Shown here piece after piece: positions 31,201-36,239 of a DNA stretch of 64,000 nt. The DNA is from Actinostola sp. cb2023 (taxonomy: Eukaryota > Cnidaria > Anthozoa > Actiniaria > Actinostolidae), in contig JAUJYZ010000732.1 of assembly GCA_033675265.1 (NCBI GenBank), positions 1 to 64,000 of the forward strand. Direction: 5' to 3'. The position numbers were made by a program, and so were the translations under genes. The notes beneath the pieces were generated by a model that was given only the letters and a program-made list of their open reading frames with translations, was not told the DNA's origin and ran no database searches. Position 1 is the first letter of the stretch, and each line of letters opens with the position of its first letter.

Positions 31201-33643
31201 GCTCGACACTCTATATATTCTTAAAAGAGGGATTTTCGGGGGAGATCTATGCCGAAATTCCCGGATGTTTCCCGGCATCCTTTTCGGGCGTGCAGAAGGA
31301 AAACACGTGTTAGCGAAAGTGGTCCTAAGGAAATGGCTATTGTTCAGCGAGTTAAGGAAAAGAGAGGGCAAAATTCACGACTATATCAAGAAGAGAGATG
31401 GAAGTTTGCTGAGAAAGTGGCGTTTTGTTTCGCAAGGATGTATTTTGGAAGAAAATCCAAGTCAAATGTCGTTCATTTTCGAGGTGTAAAATTGCGTCAA
31501 AAACACGCATTTTTGATTTTTATGGCAAACAAATTGAACTAATGCCCAGAAATCGGACCTGTAAGTCAGTTTACTTGAGGTTAAAATATGAAGAGTTATC
31601 TAGTTGTCACTAATAACTGGCCATGAGATCGATGTTACGAAAATTCAGAAAGTTAGAATTTTTCAAAGCAGTATCGATTTTTACGGGCGGTTTCGGGCGC
31701 CGTGGGAGTCAAAGGGTTAAGCTTATATTTATTTTCATTTTTGTTACACCAACATCACAACATTTTCTTTTCACATTACAATTTATTTTCTCCATAATTT
31801 CTTTCCTTCATTTCTCTACTGTATCTATTTTTCTCTTTTCTTAACTCATTGTCTATTCATTTTATTACTGGCTTCACAGCAGTAGCTACATGCAGTCCTA
31901 GACTGCCTATTTTTATCGATTGGTATGGCCGGGTTATACAGCTATTTCAAAAAATGTTGAAAACTGAATAGTGCATTCCTAGTGCAGGCCTCATTATTTT
32001 GAAATAAAAAGTAAATATACAGCGATTTGTTCGCCATATGGAGCTAGTATATTGTTTCTGATGGAATACACAAAAAATAAAATAAAATAAAATTATTTAT
32101 ATTACTTTAGACAATAAAACATGAGTCCCATAATGCATTTCGGTCTTGGAATACTGTATACTACACAGGTCATTTAAGGTACTGATATTTATTAATAATA
32201 ATAATAAATTTTGTAACACTATTAATAGCGCAAACTCACAATTCCCTATGTACATGTATTATATTGATGGGAGATTTAGGGAGGGAGCAAGTACGACAGC
32301 ATTAATCCATTGATTATATACAGTACTACACAGGTCATTTAAAGGTACTGATATTTATTAATAATAATAATAAATTTTGTAACACTTATAATAGCACAAA
32401 CTCACAATTCCCTATGTACATGTACATGTATTATATTGAGGGGAGATTTAGGGAGAGAGCAAGTACGACAGCATTAATCCATTGATTATATACTACACAG
32501 GTCATTTAAAGGTACTGATATTTATAATAATAATAATAATAATATATTTATTTATATAGCGCTATTTCATAGTATGTCAATAGCGCTTTACAGAGTAAAT
32601 ATTTATTAATAATAATAATAATAAATTTTGTAACACTTATAATAGCGCAAACTCACAATTCCCTATGTACATGTATTATATTGAGAGGAGATATAGGGAG
32701 AGAGCAAGTACGACAGCATTAATCCATTGATCATATACTACACAAGTCATTTAAAGGTACTGATATTTATTAATAATAATAATAATAAATTTTGTAACAC
32801 TATCTCATCTCAATCTCATAATTCCCTATGTACATGTAATTGAGGGGAGATTTAGGGACAGAGCAAGTACGACAGCATTAATCCATCGATTATATACTAC
32901 ACAGGTCATTTAAAGGTGCTGATATTTATTAATTAAATAATAATAAATTTTGTAACACTTATAATAGCGCAAGTTCACAATTCCCTATGTACATGTAATT
33001 GAGGGGAGATTTAGGGAGAGAGCAAGTACGACAGCATTAATCCATCGATTATATACTACACAGGTCATTTAAAGGTGCTGATATATTTATGCTGGACAGG
33101 TGTTATACGACTACGTCATCCCATTACATTGATAAAGACATAATCATGTCATTTCCCCTCAAAAATACTCACTTTGGAATTAAATGATCAACATTAAAAC
33201 AGAAAACAAAAATCCAACGAATATTTAAGCTTATCCTCTCGATCCAACGGAAGATCACTGATTAGTTTACAGTAATATATAAAACTTACTTGGTCGGCAT
33301 TGCCATTGGCAACAAGCTGGAGTGCTCCTTGTTGACCATTCGCTATAATCGCAATACTCTCAGCTTTCTTGTCGCCAAGAAGCTGTTGTGCTTGAAAAAG
33401 CAGGGACTCCATAGTCGTACTGTCATATTTATACGGTAATATAACAACGCCACGTTTAGCGGCCGAAGAAAGAGTCGACGATTGACGGATTTTGGATGAC
33501 AGAAGAACAAGACGCCATGTTGTGTCACTGCTACTTGAACTTGAAGTCGCACTTCCAATTCTACTGGGAGTTTCTTTAGCATCAGAAACATTACTCGACT
33601 CTTCTTGGTCTGCTGTAAAGTCTTGTTTCGAATTGGTAGCCAT
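5092..33643 (-). CDS. NEK9: NEK9-like kinase with N-terminal DUF4347-like domain and C-terminal RCC1 repeats (15 exons, 3' end outside window)
   Basis: Protein kinase of the NIMA-related family, NEK8/NEK9 type, which acts in mitotic spindle and ciliary signalling in animals. Reconstructed coding exons, in order of transcription: 33290-33643, 25393-25569, 24762-24981, 22262-22357, 21236-21351, 19788-19894, 18737-18856, 17750-17888, 16065-16193, 14054-14104, 11769-11843, 9856-9932, 8429-8507, 5890-6044, 5092-5356. All junctions are GT-AG and keep phase; the total is about 720 residues. Residues about 45-175 resemble DUF4347. The kinase lies at about 270-530, with a glycine loop GKGAYG, lysine in VILKE, HRDLKTAN, DFG and SPE. 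RCC1 repeats run from about 555 onward. Phrases such as RGKSITRVSCGD and GRLGLGNE fit NEK9 better than NEK8, but the kinase domain alone is also close to NEK8. The last RCC1 repeats and the tail are not in the window. One base too many in exon 15 breaks the frame, so this may be an assembly error or a damaged allele. Confidence 0.88.
5284..5568 (-). repeat. Three tandem 95-bp copies of the exon 15 acceptor and 5' end
   Basis: Units begin at 5284, 5379 and 5474. Each contains, on the minus strand, a pyrimidine-rich intron end with an AG acceptor and the first about 24 codons of exon 15. The first two units are nearly identical; the third (upstream in the transcript) has several substitutions. 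In the two upstream units the frame runs into TAG right after GSSD; only the lowest-coordinate copy continues into the real exon. Confidence 0.93.
5580..5828. mobile_element. MITE with TIR GGCCCCGTCACACGTAT
   Basis: Left end GAGGCCCCGTCACACGTATC is mirrored by ATACTTGTGGACGGGACCT at the right. The interior repeats GAATACG-type motifs. Lies in intron 14, next to the triplicated exon start. Confidence 0.75.
5890..6044 (-). CDS. NEK9: NEK9-like gene, exon 14 (RCC1 repeat)
   Basis: 155 nt, phase 0 to phase 2. I chose the acceptor in tgtttttaag because it has a pyrimidine tract and gives the phase that exon 13 needs. Other AG sites upstream would need another phase. It encodes [32 protein letters not shown] and [10 protein letters not shown], a full RCC1 blade. 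Confidence 0.88.
6231..6406. mobile_element. MITE, GAGTCGTTTTCG family (copy 2)
   Basis: Left AGAGTCGTTTTCGTATGAGT and right CTCACACGAAAACGATACT. A partial left end of the same family lies just before it at about 6098-6125, separated by an AATAATAAT patch with a TTTATATAGCGTTATC motif. Confidence 0.8.
6410..6910. mobile_element. Non-autonomous DNA element flanked by TTAA
   Basis: Termini GGTGGTTCCAGCATAATGAA and the inverse, flanked by TTAA at 6406-6409 and 6911-6914. The interior is a long imperfect palindrome centred near 6590 with CGTCAATATTGCTTGGAT and its inverse. TTAA duplication is typical of piggyBac-type insertion. Confidence 0.85.
6977..7685. mobile_element. pogo/Tigger-type MITE swollen by a 17-bp minisatellite
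   Basis: Ends CAGTCGAACCTCT and AGAGGTTCGACTG are flanked by TA (6975-6976 and 7686-7687), as in pogo-type elements. The interior, 7090-7645, is about 32 copies of the 17-bp unit CGGCCACCTCTACACAA, with variants CGTCCACCTCC. The unit is itself a continuation of the TIR sequence. Confidence 0.9.
7735..8240. repeat. Hairpin cluster
   Basis: Two tandem short palindromes at 7740-7805 (CTATGAAATACAGAGCGG and inverse). A longer hairpin at 8136-8233 has arms around GGTTATTCCATGGTTTTC. No coding exon. Confidence 0.75.
8262..8411. mobile_element. MITE, GAGTCGTTTTCG family (copy 3, right-hand part)
   Basis: Ends with CATTCATACGAAAAAGACTC and holds the interior CAACCAATCA motifs. Ends 18 bp from the 3' end of exon 13. 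Confidence 0.75.
8429..8507 (-). CDS. NEK9: NEK9-like gene, exon 13 (entry to RCC1 propeller)
   Basis: 79 nt, phase 2 to phase 0. It encodes [20 protein letters not shown] and RTQLGE, which leads straight into the RCC1 strand [12 protein letters not shown] of exon 14. Donor gtgagt. Confidence 0.82.
8508..8942. other. Intron 12 sequence, nothing recognised
   Basis: Unique-looking intronic sequence upstream of exon 13. I see no exon or repeat I can name. Confidence 0.5.
8945..9236. mobile_element. MITE with TIR CAGCTATTTCAAAAAAGGTT, copy 2
   Basis: Same termini and interior as 4739-5014 (AAATGCACTATGGGCGA, TTTTCTTCTGTATG), flanked by TA. Its right end touches the next element at 9236. Confidence 0.87.
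9236..9846. mobile_element. Inverted-repeat element with a nested MITE
   Basis: Outer arms TATACACTAAATTGAAGAAT (left) and its inverse (right, ending 9846) extend about 80 bp, including TTCAAAATCATAGAACATTG. Nested inside is a second inverted-repeat unit at 9431-9594. Confidence 0.82.
9431..9594. mobile_element. Nested MITE with TIR TTATCATTCACATTATTTTC (copy 1)
   Basis: Left TTATCATTCACATTATTTTC and right GAAAATAACGTGAATGATAA. A second copy with strong identity is at 22061-22225 in intron 4 of the same gene. Confidence 0.82.
9856..9932 (-). CDS. NEK9: NEK9-like gene, exon 12 (kinase-RCC1 linker)
   Basis: 77 nt, phase 0 to phase 2. It encodes [16 protein letters not shown] and a basic stretch [10 protein letters not shown]. 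This is the acidic-then-basic linker between the kinase and the RCC1 repeats. The basic end could serve as a localisation signal, but that is only an inference. Confidence 0.85.
10071..10112. repeat. Perfect short hairpin
   Basis: GCTAGGCGTGCACCAT and its inverse, separated by TTTGT, in intron 11. Confidence 0.8.
10524..11397. repeat. 109-bp tandem repeat, 8 copies
   Basis: Units start with TTCAGGATAGTGAGCTACAT at 10524, 10633, 10742, 10851 and so on with a strict 109-bp period. They are nearly identical (C/T changes at GGTCACGG and TACGTCC), which indicates recent amplification. Lies in intron 11. Confidence 0.95.
11769..11843 (-). CDS. NEK9: NEK9-like gene, exon 11 (end of kinase domain)
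   Basis: 25 codons, phase 0. It encodes [20 protein letters not shown] followed by DRVPK. The DPxxRPS motif marks the last helices of NEK kinase domains. Confidence 0.93.
12244..12424. mobile_element. Short palindromic MITE, family AAGTTTTCCTTGACAAGG (copy 1)
   Basis: Repeats of the palindrome TTTTCCTTGACAAGGAAAA inside ends ACACGAGCAAG and CTTGCTCGTGTAGATTCGGC. Further copies are at 13541-13680 and 13733-13812, all in intron 10. Confidence 0.8.
12425..13540. other. Intron 10 sequence, nothing recognised
   Basis: No exon or repeat I can support; the flanks carry copies of the AAGTTTTCCTTGACAAGG MITE. Confidence 0.5.
13541..13680. mobile_element. MITE AAGTTTTCCTTGACAAGG (copy 2)
   Basis: Same palindromic core, with right end TTGCTCCTGTAAATTCGGC. 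Confidence 0.75.
13733..13812. mobile_element. MITE AAGTTTTCCTTGACAAGG (copy 3, minimal)
   Basis: About 80 bp, reading AGCCGAATCTACACGAGCAA, the palindromic core, then GTTCGTGTAGATGCGGCT. It is the shortest complete form of the family. Confidence 0.8.
13849..13944. repeat. (GACA)n microsatellite
   Basis: About 22 uninterrupted GACA units. Confidence 0.97.
14054..14104 (-). CDS. NEK9: NEK9-like gene, exon 10 (51-bp small exon of the kinase C-lobe)
   Basis: 17 codons, phase 0 at both ends, acceptor ttctag and donor gtaagt. It encodes [17 protein letters not shown], matching the family pattern GxFAPIxxxYS that follows the KIM helix. Confidence 0.9.
14148..14250. repeat. (GAT/GGT)n microsatellite
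   Basis: GATGAT runs mixed with GGTGGT. The aspartate/glycine-rich open frame across it is an artefact. Confidence 0.93.
14440..15185. repeat. 21-bp tandem repeat
   Basis: About 35 copies of TTATGTTCTATGACCTATGA plus C, with variants and partial units. In intron 9. Confidence 0.95.
15307..15486. mobile_element. MITE, GAGTCGTTTTCG family (copy 4, complete)
   Basis: Left AGAGTCGTTTTCGCATGAGT and right CACTCATACGAAAACAACTC. The most complete copy in the window. Confidence 0.85.
15509..15874 (+). CDS. GIY-YIG endonuclease domain of a Penelope-like retroelement (fragment)
   Basis: 121-residue open frame, antisense to the NEK9-like gene in intron 9. [20 protein letters not shown] carries the YG-Q-TGR form of the GIY-YIG motif and a CxxC just before it. 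[24 protein letters not shown] and the Glu in LFLEAWF follow in the order seen in the endonuclease domain at the C-terminus of Penelope-like elements. The reverse transcriptase is absent, so this is a 5'-truncated copy. The frame ends in a stop, and the element's 3' region with a ribozyme-like motif follows at once. The start given is simply the first ATG; the domain was once part of a longer protein. Confidence 0.85.
   Translation: MLKQMPNPNRKDASSETDIHVVYKIKCSECNFVYYGQTGRSMKTRTSEHRRAIAHNHPNSKIAQHSNETGHSFDFKNITIMDREKNYHQRLFLEAWFTNQDTIMQGTIACKFLKSTRPSCD
15931..15980 (+). ncRNA. Hammerhead-ribozyme-like motif (type I, minimal stem III)
   Basis: Core CTGATGA at 15937-15943, stem II GGCCATT/AATGGCC (15945-15951 with 15956-15962) closed by GATT, then GAAAC at 15963-15967 followed by GTC, the expected cleavage triplet. 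AATA before the core can pair with TATT after GTC as stem I. One extra A (15944) sits between the core and stem II. Hammerhead motifs with very short stem III are known from Penelope-like elements, which fits the GIY-YIG fragment just upstream. Confidence 0.7.
16065..16193 (-). CDS. NEK9: NEK9-like gene, exon 9 (kinase C-lobe, SDIWALGC)
   Basis: 43 codons, phase 0 at both ends. It encodes [20 protein letters not shown] and then [20 protein letters not shown]. The SDIWALGC helix F motif and NLPALVxKIM are hallmarks of NEK8/9. Confidence 0.95.
16285..16860. repeat. Simple-repeat-rich intron 8 segment (AAT, CAT)
   Basis: Patches of AATAATAAT and CATCATCAT, with AATAATAATTATTATTATT palindromes near 16557-16580. 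Duplicated phrases AATTGTTCTTATTC at about 16580 and 16735. No exon seen. Confidence 0.8.
16861..17460. other. Intron 8 sequence, nothing firm
   Basis: Contains TAGTTAGTAGAGG near 16960 and its inverse CCTCTACTAACTATG near 17309, so an inverted-repeat element of about 370 bp is possible. No coding exon. Confidence 0.4.
17467..17614. mobile_element. Short MITE-like sequence
   Basis: Left AGGGGCGGATAAATTTAGG and right TGTGGATCCACCCCTGAG are imperfect inverses; a C run lies near 17510. Confidence 0.5.
17750..17888 (-). CDS. NEK9: NEK9-like gene, exon 8 (catalytic loop, DFG and activation segment)
   Basis: 139 nt, phase 2 to phase 0. It encodes [22 protein letters not shown] and [10 protein letters not shown]. 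The catalytic Asp, the Asn of the loop and the magnesium-binding DFG are intact, so the domain should be an active kinase. Donor gtgagt. Confidence 0.95.
18301..18690. repeat. Direct repeat of about 60 bp
   Basis: ATCAGTGCTCCGTTTTACGG followed by GTATTTAAAGCT occurs at about 18332-18362 and again at about 18652-18682, with T/C-rich sequence before each. In intron 7. A poly-G tract of more than 20 bases lies at 18155-18178. Confidence 0.8.
18378..18456 (-). repeat. tRNA-derived SINE head (type 2)
   Basis: On the minus strand GGATGGCTTAGTTGGTTAC resembles an A box and GGTTCGATTCTTCGACC a B box, spaced as in a tRNA. The acceptor stem is poor, so a SINE head rather than a working tRNA. Confidence 0.6.
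18737..18856 (-). CDS. NEK9: NEK9-like gene, exon 7 (kinase helices D and E to HR of the HRD motif)
   Basis: 120 nt, phase 2 to phase 2. It encodes [20 protein letters not shown] and on to IHDNKILHR. The catalytic-loop HRD motif is split, with HR at the end of this exon and D at the start of exon 8. Confidence 0.93.
18958..19392. repeat. Minisatellite of about 33 bp in intron 6
   Basis: Repeats of AACAGTCAACCAACAAATGA and CGGCCGACAGTCAACCGACA. Because the unit is a multiple of three and lacks stops, both strands stay open for over 130 codons, but the frames are repeat artefacts. Confidence 0.93.
19788..19894 (-). CDS. NEK9: NEK9-like gene, exon 6 (kinase strands 4-5 and hinge)
   Basis: 107 nt, phase 0 to phase 2. 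It encodes [20 protein letters not shown] and then [16 protein letters not shown], the HPNI helix-strand turn and the hinge EMEYADGG typical of NEK8/9 kinases. Acceptor ctgaag/cttcag and donor gtaagt are both good. Confidence 0.93.
20123..20223. repeat. Near-perfect long hairpin (44-bp arms)
   Basis: ACCACAGGGAGCCCAAGCTC and onward is mirrored exactly after a 13-base loop. It appears inserted into a sequence that would otherwise read CAGTCAAACCCCCATTAAG, the start of a pogo-type TIR. Confidence 0.93.
20276..20986. mobile_element. 711-bp element with 19-bp perfect TIRs
   Basis: TACCATAGAATTCCAATAG at 20276-20294 and its exact inverse at 20968-20986. The interior holds C runs (20456-20479, 20568-20579) and repeats of CGAAAGTAATGGC or CGAAAGTAACGG, with no coding capacity. 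In intron 5. Confidence 0.88.
21236..21351 (-). CDS. NEK9: NEK9-like gene, exon 5 (ATP-site lysine)
   Basis: 116 nt, phase 1 to phase 0. It encodes [20 protein letters not shown] followed by [19 protein letters not shown]. The Lys of VILKE is the ATP-anchoring lysine, and the final Glu of AMNE is at the C-helix glutamate position. [10 protein letters not shown] closely follows the NEK9 pattern. Confidence 0.93.
21480..21872. other. Intron 4 sequence, low complexity and G-rich
   Basis: AATAATAAT patch at 21480-21497 and a T/G-rich tract at 21680-21835 (GACCTTTTTGGGGTTTG). No exon recognised. Confidence 0.5.
21873..22056 (+). repeat. tRNA-derived SINE (type 1, copy 1)
   Basis: The tRNA-like head at 21926-21997 has A box TAGCGCAGTGGGTAGAG, B box GGGTTCGAATCCC and a 7-bp acceptor stem GTCTCGG/TCGAGGC with one mismatch. 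The body is TCTGATTTTTTCCGAACATT and onward. The same unit recurs twice at 55438-56233. Confidence 0.85.
22061..22225. mobile_element. MITE with TIR TTATCATTCACATTATTTTC (copy 2)
   Basis: Matches 9431-9594 over its full length with few changes. It ends 37 bp before the 3' end of exon 4. Confidence 0.85.
22262..22357 (-). CDS. NEK9: NEK9-like gene, exon 4 (kinase domain start, first half of glycine loop)
   Basis: 96 nt, phase 1 to phase 1, acceptor gataccag and donor gtaagg. It encodes [12 protein letters not shown], the first strand and first glycines of a NEK kinase. The loop GKGAYG is completed by exon 5. Without this small exon the kinase would lack its first loop glycine, and the phases of exons 3, 4 and 5 all agree. 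Confidence 0.9.
22470..23130. other. Intron 3 sequence, nothing recognised
   Basis: A G run at 22495-22507 and A/T-rich sequence; no exon or named repeat. Confidence 0.5.
23140..24158. mobile_element. 1.0-kb TTAA-flanked element, copy 1
   Basis: Begins CCCATTCGCTCCTGAGC and ends with an inverse-like GAGTCAATGGG. TTAA flanks both sides (23136-23139, 24159-24162), as piggyBac-type transposition leaves. Nearly identical to 30703-31716. It holds open frames on both strands (minus about 23156-23620, plus about 23409-23984) without a recognisable transposase, so it looks non-autonomous. Confidence 0.85.
24378..24619. mobile_element. Foldback element
   Basis: Arms start AATGAGGGTTTATCATGTAA and include GAGCTCGTTGAAATTAG, mirrored at 24540-24618. 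Lies 143 bp from exon 3. Confidence 0.85.
24762..24981 (-). CDS. NEK9: NEK9-like gene, exon 3 (linker or end of DUF4347-like region)
   Basis: 220 nt, enters in phase 0 and leaves in phase 1 (donor gtagga). The frame is open and joins the neighbouring exons in phase. The residues, including [19 protein letters not shown] and [18 protein letters not shown], match no motif I recognise. It lies between the DUF4347-like part and the kinase domain. Confidence 0.75.
25056..25212. repeat. Foldback element in intron 2
   Basis: CATATG plus TTATTGACTGAGT and GGAAAATATTTGGCTC are mirrored by GAGCCAAATATTTTCC and ACTCAGTCAATAA plus CATATG. Confidence 0.85.
25393..25569 (-). CDS. NEK9: NEK9-like gene, exon 2 (DUF4347-like second half)
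   Basis: 59 codons, phase 0 at both ends, acceptor ttatag and donor gtacat. It contains [20 protein letters not shown], which matches the DUF4347 segment with a hydrophobic strand ending in Cys, followed by a helix with a conserved Phe. It is separated from exon 1 by a 7.7-kb intron full of repeats. Confidence 0.85.
26031..26181. repeat. Hairpin with about 50-bp arms
   Basis: ACCATTTTCTCATTCGCTTG and onward through GGACCAAGTTGAG, mirrored exactly after a 46-base loop. Confidence 0.92.
26640..28045. repeat. 92-bp tandem repeat in intron 1
   Basis: Unit contains TTCTCTAGTTGGTACATCCA, GCGAGAAGTCCTGGCGC and TTCGGAGAAATAGTC. The period is exactly 92 bp from about 27420 onward (27511, 27603, 27695). 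Before that, 26640-27420, the units are scrambled and truncated. Confidence 0.95.
28170..28216. repeat. Short hairpin
   Basis: CAGATGCGGTAATA and its inverse around AAC. Confidence 0.8.
28655..29145. repeat. About 167-bp tandem repeat, left block (3 copies)
   Basis: Unit contains AAATTTTGTAACACT, ACAATTCCCTATGTACATG and GCAAGTACGACAGCATTAAT. The same array resumes at 32160-33085. Confidence 0.92.
29147..29770. repeat. ATCGATAAT-rich region with central hairpin
   Basis: Two blocks of ATCGATAATAATCGAT-type repeats (29150-29330 and 29640-29770) flank sequence holding a hairpin at 29487-29586 (ACTAGTCTCCTCGCAGCCGA and inverse). Confidence 0.85.
29771..30690. other. Intron 1 sequence, mostly unrecognised
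   Basis: GTAGCTACGGCCTTCTGGGA followed by CATCGAGTGTGTAAGTAAG at 29815-29870 is related, inverted, to 42550-42640. No coding exon seen. Confidence 0.5.
30703..31716. mobile_element. 1.0-kb TTAA-flanked element, copy 2
   Basis: Begins CCCTTTGACACCCAGAG and ends GTGGGAGTCAAAGGG, with TTAA at 30699-30702 and 31717-31720. Nearly identical in the interior to 23140-24158, while the outermost 20 bases differ between copies but stay complementary within each copy. Confidence 0.88.
32160..33085. repeat. About 167-bp tandem repeat, right block (about 6 copies)
   Basis: Same unit as 28655-29145. One copy carries an inserted TTTATATAGCGCTATTTCAT hairpin (32529-32600). Confidence 0.93.
33290..33643 (-). 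CDS. NEK9: NEK9-like gene, exon 1 (start codon; DUF4347-like first half)
   Basis: 118 codons from ATG at 33643 to donor gtaagt, phase 0. The first 40 residues are Ser-rich and low in complexity (a run of six Ser). From WRLVLLSSK onward the pattern of a short strand, a spacer, [10 protein letters not shown], a helix and [15 protein letters not shown] follows DUF4347. In the family the last motif is usually HG followed by xxG and a hydrophobic strand. Here Asn stands where His is usual. The start is the first ATG of the open frame and no in-frame ATG is seen upstream in the same exon. Confidence 0.85.
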
Positions 33644-36020
33644 CGGCGGTATTTATTTGGTCAAATGAGGCAAGACTGCATCGGTAGACGGATTGTTTCT
33701 TGTCGTCTAAACTTCATTCTGAGTCTGATAATCGTGATGATAATCGTGACAAAAACACACACTGCAAACACTATTAGGGGCTGATCTTCTTCCAACTAGA
33801 CATGATTGGATCTATCAAAGCAAAATGAACACAAAGATATATAAATGCTAAGCATCATAATTCATATAAAAAAGTAAGTTAAAAAAGCCGAGTTATAAGC
33901 TTAAGTTAAAGAAATGTAAGCTACCCATGATTGATTCAATGAACGAATTTAGTTAACAACGACAACAACGAAATCATCGTTATTCAAGTATTCAGCGTAC
34001 TCACAGTTTCATAGGAACGACAAAATAACCGAACACCTACTAATAGTTGTCTAATACTGATAGTAATAGGTACAGCTGTGTGTCTGTCATTTGCCCAACA
34101 ACCATTTGAACCTTTGGTAGTTCGTGTTGGGCTTCCTGTGGTGTTCTTTGGACCCACGGTACTTTTGATCAGCACACACTCTAGCCTGCGTAGCCCGGCG
34201 CTGGGCCGGGGTAAATCAAAGGCGCCCTATGGCTAACTCGTGGATTGTTTTCCTTTGTAAACAGAGCAGCAATCGATCGTTAATCCCGAGAGCCCCCCTC
34301 ATGAAAAATTCACTTTCTGACGTATCGTACTTTTTGGAAATCTATTCGGCCGTACGCCTAGTCTCCCTCGCAGCCGTGCTAAGTGTCGTCACGCAACGCT
34401 AAAACCCCGCTAAACAGACCACAAGCAATAATAATAATAATAATAATAATCTTTATTTTGAGTGGGTTTACAAATACAGCAATACAACAATACTGGTTTC
34501 CAATTTGGCCCACTAGATACAATAACTACAAATACATTTGTGGAGTGTACGAACGTGATTTACAGTGAATGTATGGGGCGAAAAATACGTATTTTTTGTT
34601 TTAATAAATTTGAACATACCTTGGTCCTGTACTGTTGTTGTTAATGCTATTTAACGTCATTCTGGCTGGTTTTTAGCCGTTTTAGAGCGGTTTTTGAAAA
34701 ATTAGCCCACCAGTCAATAAAATAAGGAGCTGCAGACCATCTTTATTTGTACGTGCTTACAATTTTTGCTGGCTTCTTTGAATTCTTTAGTGGAGATTAG
34801 CGACCGCACGGTGGTGTCGTCACAGCAGGAATTATAATATTCATGAATAATTCATTAGGCAGCTGTCCAATCTGTGCTCAGCATTCTGGTCACGTGGCTA
34901 CCTTGTAACTCCCATAATAGTTGGCAGGGTGGGGTTGATTAATTACTGCAATTGTTCATAAGTATGATACAGAATAGTAATAATTAAAGCTTATTAGTAT
35001 TCTGTATCTGATACAGAATACTAATAGACCTTATTAGTATTCTGTCATCAGATACAGAATACTAATAATTAAGCTCTATAGGTATTCTGTATCGATCAAT
35101 GCATTATATGAGAGGAACAATACATTATCCTAAAATCTAATTAAGAAAAATACTCGTTAGATTTTGTTCCGCAGTTTCTTTAATGTAACTCGTTTCCTCT
35201 AATTGGAACTTTGCACCTTCACAGTTTTAACTTACTTACTACTGAATGATACAATCATTGGAGTTTCTAGCTTTGTGCGGCAATACTTTCACAATCTCAA
35301 ATAAATTATAACACTGAACTTTGAAAGACACGAGATTACTTCAAATTAAGGACTTCTGGCTAAATATTGCGTTACTTGCTACATTATTATTTTCAAGAAC
35401 CTCGAATTCGAAGAAGGTAAAGTAATGTTAGTCGAACTAGAACTTCATACGGAATTATGTGTCAAAAGACAAGTCAATAGACTCTTTCCTTGCTACCTTG
35501 TTTATACGAGACATCTGCCAGTCTTCAAAAATTCTTACTCCACTTTGTGCCGTAGTTTGGGCACAGTCCCTCAACAACTGACTCTCTTGTGATGCACTTT
35601 TGGCAGTTACGAAAATTGCCAGCCATCGTCTCAAATGCCCGTCTTAGCTCTATGACCTTAATTCCTGTGAGAACTGTTCTTGATTTGATTGAAAAGAATC
35701 AAAACTCCGTTCGCATTTCATTCAAATTAAAGCGCCCTTTGAAAACCAAACAAAAGTGTAAATGTATTCTAAATGAAAAAGCATTCATATTACATATTTG
35801 CTGTATTTGTTCTTTGTATATGACTCAATGAGCAATCAACTCTATTCAAAAACTACCAAGTATGAAAAGGAATAAAACATTTATTAAACAATCGATATCT
35901 TAGCCAAACTGCTTTCATTGTTCAGTGCGGTCAAGCAATCGGAATGAGAATTGAATGCTAAAAGAACAGTTATTATATTCTTTTCATCTCAATCAGATAT
36001 TGACTCATCCTCGGGAACCC
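33644..36020. other. Region upstream of the NEK9-like start codon
   Basis: Should hold the 5' UTR and promoter, but I see no TATA box or other element I can defend. It contains an AATAATAAT patch followed by CTTTATTTTGAGTGGG (34425-34465, resembling a LINE 3' tail). A palindrome cluster built of TTAGTATTCTGTATC lies at 34975-35095. Confidence 0.5.
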
Positions 36021-36023
36021 AGG

Positions 36024-36232
36024 AGTATATTCTGTCGCTCGTTACTCGTTCCCAGAGAAATTCAAAATGGCGGCTGTCCTATTCAAACCAGAAATACTTG
36101 ATACTGATTGGTCGACCATATAAGGTCGACCAATCAGAAACGAGAGTAATTTTGACTTCCGGAACAAGTTCCAACAGACTTCGTTCCCAGGGGTATTTCT
36201 CTGGGAGCGAGTAACGAGCGACAGAATATACT
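36024..36232. mobile_element. MITE with 38-bp TIRs
   Basis: AGTATATTCTGTCGCTCGTT and onward is mirrored by the right end. The centre is the palindrome TTGGTCGACCATATAAGG plus TCGACCAA. Confidence 0.9.
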
Positions 36233-36239
36233 ATTTAAT

